Positions 52,301 through 62,106 of a DNA stretch of 64,000 bases are shown here, in pieces; the stretch's first letter is position 1, and every line of letters starts with the position of its first letter. Both the position numbers and the translations under genes were made by a program. The notes beneath the pieces are model-generated. The model saw only the letters and a list, made by a program, of their open reading frames with translations. It did not search any database and was not told the origin of the DNA. This stretch comes from Eumeta japonica. Taxonomy: Eukaryota > Arthropoda > Insecta > Lepidoptera > Psychidae. Location: contig BGZK01000729.1 of NCBI GenBank assembly GCA_005406025.1, forward strand, positions 1-64,000. The letters run 5' to 3'.

Positions 52301-55300
52301 TAGAATGACCTCGGTATCGCGTCGGTTTCGAAATGTCTCCGAGCTGTTCGTGAGTTCATTATTTATGAATCGGCGGAGTCTGTGGCGGGCTAAAGTTAAA
52401 CTATGACACATACTTTTTCAAAACCGGTAATATGAAATGCCGACCTGTCTTGATATCTGAATGTAATCTAATGTATTCCATATGTTTATGCGCAAGGTGA
52501 CGTAATCGCGTTCAAAGTCAAATGAGAATGTAAATTGTTAATGAACTTATAATATTACTGATACGTAGTCTGAAAAGTTTTGAAATAGCCTTCGAAACTG
52601 CAAAGATACCCTAGGTTTTTGTGATTTCACTTAGTGCAAAAACATCATAATTCTTGAACTTCAGTCACGGTATTTTTAGGGTCTCACAAATAAAACGTTA
52701 CGTTCGTATGTATTATTTGTTATTGTTTACAGTAATTCAATTTACGTGAACAGCATGCACGCGCAAGCTTTTCGAGTTTGAGATACTTCGGTTTCCGAAA
52801 ACCTCAGCACAGTAGATCGTTATGATTTTAAAGGGTTAAATGAGCATGCTAACCACCAAAGATTAGCGGCGGTCACTGTGGCCCACGGACACCCGCCACC
52901 CCAAGGAAGTGGTTAGTGTGTTGTGGACTACGAAAAACTTCCAATTAATTCGACAATGCCAAATCTTTATTGTCGCTTAAAGTTTTTAAATTTTTGTATG
53001 ACGAAGTCTATAAAGTACTAAACAGATTCATATGCAGAGAAGTGTGAGACAGGGTATCAGATCTCCGGTACTACGCTCATTACATTCAGCATTTACAGGT
53101 GGAATGTATTGAGAATGTCGCTTTCATTATATTCCATTTTACATTCCGCTTCGATTATAAAATGTAATTTGTATTATACCGCAATTATTTACTCATGGTT
53201 TATTTCCATGAAGTTGAAAGATGCAAAACTTCACTTGGAAAACCTATTTACGATGTTTGCAATGTTATTTATATATTATATATAATTTTAGGCATCGTTT
53301 CGGTACGCGACTGGCATCTCGAGGTGGCGCCAGCGAGCGAGCACTGGCGCGAACTGCTGGCGCACTACGCGGGCTCCGTCACCGTCATCACCCTCCTGCT
53401 GCTCTTCGTGTTAATACTACCACTAGCAGGGTAGGATCTTTTAAAATAATGTAGCAATAAATATTATTATTTTAATAAATATTACATTTTTTTCCGGACG
53501 ACGTCTTCCTGAACAGTTCTTTTTGGGCTTTGTGCAGGAATACATGCACACGGTTCCGGAGTCCTCAAGTTGTCTGCCCCGGTCGTTACTTTTTTTCTGA
53601 GATAAAAGTATCCTTCTGTCCTATTCCTCCCACTTCAAACTCAATATCCTTACTTCCTCATCAAAGTTTTTACGCTTAAATGGCCGTACAAATTAAAAAA
53701 TTACCACAAGAGGACACTGGTATTGCCATAGAATCGCTTTCCGAGAAGTGCCATCATAACTCGGGCCAAATTTCTGTATCAGGAAAGCTGTAGACGTGAT
53801 TGCAGCGACGAGATCCGCCATCCATCACGCCTATTTCCTCTGAGGGACAAAACGCTGATTAGAAAGATCCATTTCCCTATTGTAAATATATATGGAGGGA
53901 TGAATGATAAAATTGTTTATTTGTGCGAATTGATAATAGACGGTTGATTCGATATTATGTTTACATATACGTGAATGAGACTACGAGGAAAGTTAGTAAT
54001 GGGGCCATCGAACATGCATCCTTGATATTTATTGGTCTGGCGTTAACCAGAGCCAACGAGGATGCCGGGGCGTTAGCTTCATTCTTTTAGAAGGATTATT
54101 TGAATATGTAAATGTTACGTGTGGATGAACCCAAGAATTCTCTGGCTTCGGGTTGCAACTGAAGTGACGCGGGTTTTTATTTTAGGCACTTATTCTACAG
54201 ATATGTCTAAACCGCCCGAGGAGTTTTGCTCTGCTACGAGAAATATGCTAATGGAATCTGACAGAAATGAAAAGATCGTCATGTTAGATGATTTAAATGA
54301 CTGGGTGGGTGTACAGCGGTAGAGATACGAGAAAGTCTTAGGTAAAATTGTAGATGAAAGAGTGAAAGAGAATGGTGACTGCCTTTTCCAACTATGCCAA
54401 AAGTTTAACTTGTATAAATATAAACATTATAATTGTGGATGATCGGTTCAGAAGCAAAGTTGAGGATATGAACGTACTGCGGCGTTAACGTTGCCACGGG
54501 CCATTTCTTAGTAGTCTGTTCAATTTAAGCCAATGTTGACAACACCATCTGAAAATGAACTGAACTAGAACGAATGAATGTTGGTAACCTTCAGGATCCG
54601 ATTGTGAAAGATTTTTAGAATTCGACGAATTGTGGAAGGAAATGAAATTTGTAATAGTAGACGAAGCAAAAAAAAAGTATGTGGAGTGAATAAGAGAACA
54701 AATGTTAGTAAAAATGTTAACGATTGGTGACATTTTGAAGTAAAGGAAGTAATTGGTTGAAAAGAAGAAACTGTTGCTAGATTTATTGTGAATGAATCTA
54801 AAAATGTAATATGGGATATACAAGCGGATCTTAAAAAGGAATGGAGTATATGGATCACGTTTTTTCCCTGAGAAACATTACGGAAAATATTTTGTTCAAG
54901 GGTCCAAAGATTTTTATATTTTCGCACATCTGGTAAAAGTTTATAAAAAATATATATTAATGATATATACTAAATTCTATACATGTACGGTGTAAGTATG
55001 GTGGAGTAACTATAATATCTATACAGGTAATCCAGTACCTGCGTCAGAATAAATGGAGCTACACTCACTGGTTTGACATCCGCACGTACAGGTGTCAAAC
55101 AGGAATGTGTAGCTTCACCGTGGTTATTCAATCTATTCGTGAATAGTTATTTGTATGTTTTGAAGTGGATTAAGATTAAGACTGTGGATTAAGGATCGAT
55201 GATTCGTCTGTCACATGCCTCATGTTTGCTGACGACCAAGTAATTCTTGCGCCGTTGGAGTGCAAATTGCAGGTGATAGTAACTAAAATCGATGAATAAA

Positions 55301-58300
55301 ATAGGTATGAAAATAAATGTCAGCAAAATTAAGGTCATGGTGTTTGAAAGAAGCGAAAGCATGACTGAATGTGACATATGTATAGAAAGATAGAAAGTTA
55401 AACGAGTGAAACAGTTTGTGCATTTTAGCAGTCCCCTTGGTAGTGATTGTGGCAGAGTCACGCTGTGGTCAACTTGGCTACAGCACGAAAACAGGTCGGC
55501 TCGACTGGTAAAATACCACACGCTCATACACACATGAAATTACAGCTTCCGCTGTTGCGTTTCGTCCAGTATGTGAGAGTTTATGAATTCCTTTCTTCCT
55601 ATCTAAAAGGCCGGAAACTCACTGGTGACTCCTCTGGAGTCTTGAGTGTCTGGGCGGCGGTGACCACCAGCTTTTTTGGTGCTTCGCATGCTTGTTTTCC
55701 TCTCGATATGCTATAATAAGAAACGATTGACAATAAACGTGACAGTTAAATTGGAAGAAGATTGAAATAAAGTGAATGGGACCTCGCTTGCTATTGAGTA
55801 GTTAAAAGTATCTCATGACAAACGCTATCGATAAGTCCAGCAGTGAAGTCTAAGAGGGTTATGCTTTGAAAGAAAATATGACTGCTAGTGTAGAAAAAGA
55901 TATGTAGCAGTAGTTTGACCATATGGTTAGAATGAATGAACGTAGATCGACAAAACAATTTTACAGAACGAATGTGTGATGAAAGGGTCGACAAGGGTCG
56001 CCCTGGAAACTATGCCGACTAAATTGGTGGTATTATAAAAAGGGGCCATATTTTAAGAACACGAAACCGACGAGCTTGCATGAAACAATTGATGGATGTC
56101 AGTGAAGCAAGAGAGATATACAAAGATCGTACCATGTGGAAATCTTGTGGTCTCTGCCTGTCTGTCGGGAAATAGACGTGAGTTTATAATAGTAGTAAAA
56201 CTAAATGTTGTGGGCAAGTAAATGAAATGGTCATGCTTTTGCTTATGATGTAAAATTATATCCAAAATGGTTTGAATGTTTTTTTGTAAGTCCGCATATA
56301 TACTTTATACCTAACTCTTATACATAGGAAATTCGATCAAAAAACTTCTTTTATGATAACTTGTTTTACTAGTGTGTGTGTGTGTGTGTGCGTGCGCGCG
56401 CGTGTGTGTGATGGGCGTGCGTTGACTACTATTTATTACACATAGGTCATTTAGAACTATGATAACCTTCAAACATTTATAATTGTCGATGCTACGTGTC
56501 TTTATATATAGATTTAGCATTGGCTTGTTATTCCTTCATGTCACGTGTGCTGTGTAGGCTACTCTGGTGCTGTTGTTCGCTATGCCGCTTCGGGCGGCGG
56601 CGGCGGCCCTTCGACCGCAAGTACGACGGCTGTCTCAAGGGCCTGCTCGCCATTTTGCTCATAGCGTTGCTCACTTTATTCTTGTGAGTATAACTTTTTC
56701 CAAACCTTGAGAGTTTTTATTTTTAATATTTTTTATTTACAAAAATTTAAATCACGTCCATGCATATTATGTAAAATAAAACACATAACGTATATTCATT
56801 AACTTAAACAATACAAAGATGAAAGTGTTCTCTATTAGTGTAGCATGATCTAGCAATATAAATGCCTACATTACAATGCAATCAGATTTGGCGTGGTCTG
56901 CGCGTTCACCACCGACGAACAGATGGAGGTGGGTGCGCGCGACTTGCCCGGTGCCACGCGCACCGGCGTCCGCGACGTGCGCGAGTATCTCAACGCGACA
57001 CAGGCACACGTCCGTTGGCTTCTCGTCAACAACTATCAGCAACTCGAGAAGAAACTAAATGCTATGCTTGACAGTAAGTCAAATTTTAATTATCGACCGA
57101 CCACGTTTTCTTTTCTCATTTCTTAGTATTGTACAAAAAAATATTATACTTTTATAATAAAGTTGTATTAAATTTTTGGGACATCATTTTTTTTTATTTA
57201 ATAATGATATGTAATTGCTTAGAATAGTAAGTAAAGGGCGTGTTTTAACATGCTTTTGTCCGCGCCACGTACCTGTCATAGTTTTGTCTTGCTTTTTGTC
57301 GATCGGAAAAAATGCCTCTCGCTTGCCTTGAGTTGTTTTAATCGTTGTATAATATATTGTGGAGCGATGGTGCTTAAGTGGCTAAGAGCGTCGCCTTGAA
57401 ATCAGAATTTGAATTCGATACTGACCACGGGTGAAAAGACCAACGAATTTTTAACTAAGTCAAATTAAATCATTCGCTTGTTCCTTTGGAGAGCACTTTA
57501 AGCCATCGGTCTCGGACCCTGTCACCACGAGGGTGATGGCGATCGGCAGCGCGTGACCGCAGTGGATGCGCAAGGCTTTAGGTCCAAGCGCTAAATCTGA
57601 AATAAAAGAATGTGGAAGGGTATACCTCAATAGCAGTCAGACTATAAAGCCTCGCACAAAAATATGATATTGTATATTTTGTTGTTACATAAATTGTTAA
57701 AATGTATTCCGAGTGTGATCATCCATGTTGTACAAGGTATCTAATATAATGGTGATTCTTAGAATCGATAACGCGTATTGCGAAAGCCCTCTAAGACCGC
57801 GTTACATGTTTATGTTCCAGATTGCCTTACCCGTTTAACGTACTTCAAACCTGCAAATGATCGTAAGACTGCCGAGAATTTTTCAACAAACAATAATTGT
57901 CGAAAATCTGATATAGAACAAGCCATAATATAATAACGTTAAACGGGCCCAGCATTTTATAACAGTGCTGTATTGAGGGTCTAAACATTTTTCCAGCAAA
58001 TTGCCGCCCCGATAATAATGACATTCTTCATAAAATGTTATAACTTTTATATATCATCATTATCATATTTTGATTCAGATTTTTTTTATATACGGAGCCC
58101 AATTTTCTCTCAAATTGTTTAAACAGCATCAATTTCAGATATCTGTTAAATTTTGACACTTATTGTTACCAGGTAGCGGTATAAAGATCTCTATGCAGTT
58201 AGGTGAATTTTCTCGGGCGGCGTCAGTGACGACGCTTAACCAAATAGTGCAGAAATTGGATGATGTGCGCGCCAACCTGCACACAGTGAAGAACATCACC

Positions 58301-61300
58301 GCTCGTCTACGTTTCAACGCTGAGATGCTCAATGCAGGTACCTGCGTCATCCTCGGCATGCTTTTTTGAGACTGCTTGAATATTTGGTTAAACTTTTAAT
58401 TTTTTCGTATTGTAGGTTTGCGAAAAGTCAGAAGTCGTTTACTTGAGACGTTGACCACCTGCAATCAGCCGCAGTGCATTCGCCTACAAGAGAAATACAA
58501 AATCGGCCAGCTGGATACCGACATACAGTACAGCCAGGTACGGTTGGTGATTTTTATTCGCTTTTATTCGTATCAGCGATTCCATTATGTTTAAACGTTC
58601 CTTTACTGTTATGCCGCTCACGGACGTTTAGATGCTCGATAAGTATTTTCCAACGGTGAGTTTTTCATGTCACTTCCTTTGATTTGATTGCGATAACAAT
58701 GACGTCACTTAAAACCTTCGCTTAAACCGTTACAGATGCCTGACGTATCGGAGCTGTTGAACAACGTCTCCGCGCTATTGGACGACAACATCCAGAGCGA
58801 GGTGGCAGAAGGACAGAAAGTGTTCATGAACATCAAGCGCAGCGTCGAGAACTCCGTCAACACTCATATCCCCGAGGCGCAGGAAGCAATTTCACGTATA
58901 GGTCCGTCCGACGCGTCTACATCGGTTGTAACGAATGGTCTTGAACGAGTCGGCAAGTAAATGTGTTTGTGTAGGTGTGCGTCTGCGTGAGGCTGCCGAT
59001 GAAATCACGCGAGCAGCCAACGACACTAGCGAATGGTTGAAGAGGCACGGAGAGCCGGTCACCGACAGGATGGCCGACGTCGTACGCGACTATGGTCCAT
59101 TACGTCGCTACGTGGGGCTCGCCGCTGCTTCCGCCCTGCTTGCTATTACATGTCTGCTGGCGTTGGGTATATTGTGCGGCGTGTGCGGCAAACGGCCCGA
59201 CGTCTACGGCGCCAACGACTGCTGCAATAAAGGCGCTGGCTCTAAGTGGCTCCTTTGGTATATATCTTGCATATAACTGATAAACACTAGGTATGTTTTT
59301 TTTAAGAACATGAACGCCTAAAGTATCACAATACTAGTGATTTGATTGTCTTTCTAAATACGTTCGTCTTCCAATAGACTATGTAGACTTTGACTTAAAT
59401 CTTGTCCGAGAAATATTGAACAGCACAATAAATGTCGAATACCTGTCACCGCAGCTGTCACGAGCATACTTTACCACAACCTTATTTGTGATTGAGGAAC
59501 TCTTTATGTTGGTCCAGTTCGAGTGCGTGTGAAAATATCGGAGATGATAACTTAAAGCACAATCAAATGATTTCATTTGATTTGAATTAAAAACCTATTG
59601 GCAATTGGCATGTCAGAAATTGAACCAAATACCTTCTGATTCGAAAGCAAAGCATTAAGCACTCTGCCACTACCGCTCTAGTAAAATGTAAATAGTAATC
59701 TAGTGTTTTTAGAAGTATTGTTTCAAAATGCCTTATCAAATACATAATATTGATTTTGGTTGTTGCTAAAACTACATGGTAATGTATGCAAATTGATTGC
59801 TAATACGTGGGGTGCATTATAAGTTTCCGGAACTGGTCACTTACATAAACAATATTTAAGAAGTAATTACTACATTTGAAAATGGAGCTTTTTGACTGTA
59901 GAATACAGTTTGTTTCATCTAACTGTCAATTGTTTTTATATTTTGACATCATTTTAAAAATTGCGTGTTTTCATCACTGGATTTAAGTTGTGAAAATTTT
60001 CTTAGAATTTTTTTTTAGGATTTTAAGTGTAATTTAACAGCTCAGCAGAGCCTCGCTCGACTTCGAAGTGATTTTGGTAATACAGCACCATTTCAGGCGA
60101 CTATTTATAATTGATTTGCAAAATTCAAACGCGGTCGTGCCAATCGCAGTGACGAATTTCGTGATGGTCGCCCGTCTACGGCTGTGAATAACAAAAACAT
60201 CGATGTTGTGCGCCGTATGATCGAAACAGGCAGGCATTTGACCTATCATGAGATTCGGGCATTGTTAGGCATAGGCATAAATTAAATACAATCAATTCTA
60301 GACAAACATTTGTGTATGAAAAAGCTGTGCCACGTAATTTGATTGAAGGTCAAAAAACAGACCGCGTCACTTGGTGCAATGCTATGCATACCAGATTCGA
60401 GGAAGGGGAGTCAAATTTCGTGTGGGACTAGTAACAGGTGACGAAACATGGATTTATTGCTACGACCTAAAAACAAAGCCGCAATTGATCGTATACGTCT
60501 ATCGAGATGAGCCGAAACGAACCAAAATGGCGCGCAAGCAAAGTGCCTCTAAGCGTATGATTCTTTCTTTTTTTTTAATAAAATTGGACACGTGGCTACT
60601 ACTGTTACTTTGAAGAATACTGATTGGTACCGTGAATAATGATTGGCACACGACAATTTGTTTGCCGGAAGTTATTGACAAACTCCATAAAAATAACCAT
60701 AAACGTCCTATCATCTTGTACCACGGCAATGCCAGTTCTCACGCGGCCAAACAGACTAATAAATTTTTCAAGAAGAAAGATGTAAAATTTATTAGAAATT
60801 TTGCATACAGTCGTGACCTGTACTTAGTGATTTTTTTCGTTCCCAAAAATTAAGAACCATTTACGAAGAGGCTGTCGAAGAGTATGAAAAATATATTTTC
60901 GAGGTCACCAGGGAGAAGTGGCATAAATGTTTTCAAAATTAATTTATTTGTATGAAAAAGTGCATTTATGCTAACAGATAATAATTTTAAGAAACAATAA
61001 GTTCATATTTGCCCATTCATTGTAATTTTTCCTCATTCATCCCAGAAATTTTCAGTGCGCCCTACCTATATACTTCAATATTTAATGATGAAATTTCTAT
61101 GTGATATCCATTGTATTTTCAGCTCCATGGGACTCATGTTCACGGTGGGCGCGGGGGTGGCGCTCGTGTTGCTGGCGTACTACGTGGCGGGTGTGGCCAC
61201 TCAACGTTTCGTTTGCGATCCACTGCAGTAAGACTTATTTGTATCGATTTAAACAAAAATATTATTGACGACATCTGATAACAGAATCTTGTTTATTTCA

Positions 61301-62049
61301 GAGTATAGCATCTCAATATTACATTACTAATGCATAACAATAGTTTGTATTTTATTGGAATTGACTATTTATTAGCAGTTTTAATCAAATTGTCTTTTAA
61401 GTAACTTTGGAGTGATTTAAGCAAATATAATGGTGATATATACTTAGCCGTTCATTAGAACTAATATATTTTCAATTGGTAATAAGTAATAAAAATTTAG
61501 TAACACTGATAACTTTTCAGGGCATGTAAAAAATTTTACCTATTTTCGAGCGCAAATTATTTAAAAATATTTTTTCAATAAAATTTCAGCAAGTCTTGAG
61601 GGCAAAAGATAATAGTTCTATTTTTTTTTTAACTCTGAGAGCTTAGAAATAAACTTTCAGTTTATTTTGAAATTTGTAAACTTATGAATTTAAGATTAAG
61701 AGTATTGTAGAGAAAACGGCTAAATTGAGGTTAAAATAAACTTTGACCTTGAATAACTTTTGACTGAGTTTATTTATCGAAAAATGATGTTAAACCTTTT
61801 TTGTAGAGCGTTAAATTTTGTACAAAGCACATAAAGGGTATTGCAATGCAATTTATTGTTCATTAGTTATAAAAATCAGAAGAAAAAAATTTTTTCTATG
61901 TTATTCTTATGGGAAATCGAAAAGTGCGATGCGGACAACCTAAATATTAAAATTAAAGGCTCATTTTCAGAGGCTTAGTTTGACATTGAAACAAAACTTT
62001 TGAGCGTGGTTCTGAGCAAAAATAAAATTTTTTTTTTTTTTTTGAAACA

Positions 62050-62106
<57 letters not shown>

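Noticed and set aside
54485..54927. 112- and 120-codon minus-strand frames rich in F, S and T
   Set aside because: Antisense shadows of the decayed LINE; composition follows its purine-rich sense strand.
59580..59690. Functional tRNA gene
   Set aside because: A- and B-box-like words are present, but a cloverleaf cannot be built and no anticodon loop is clear; a SINE head fits better.
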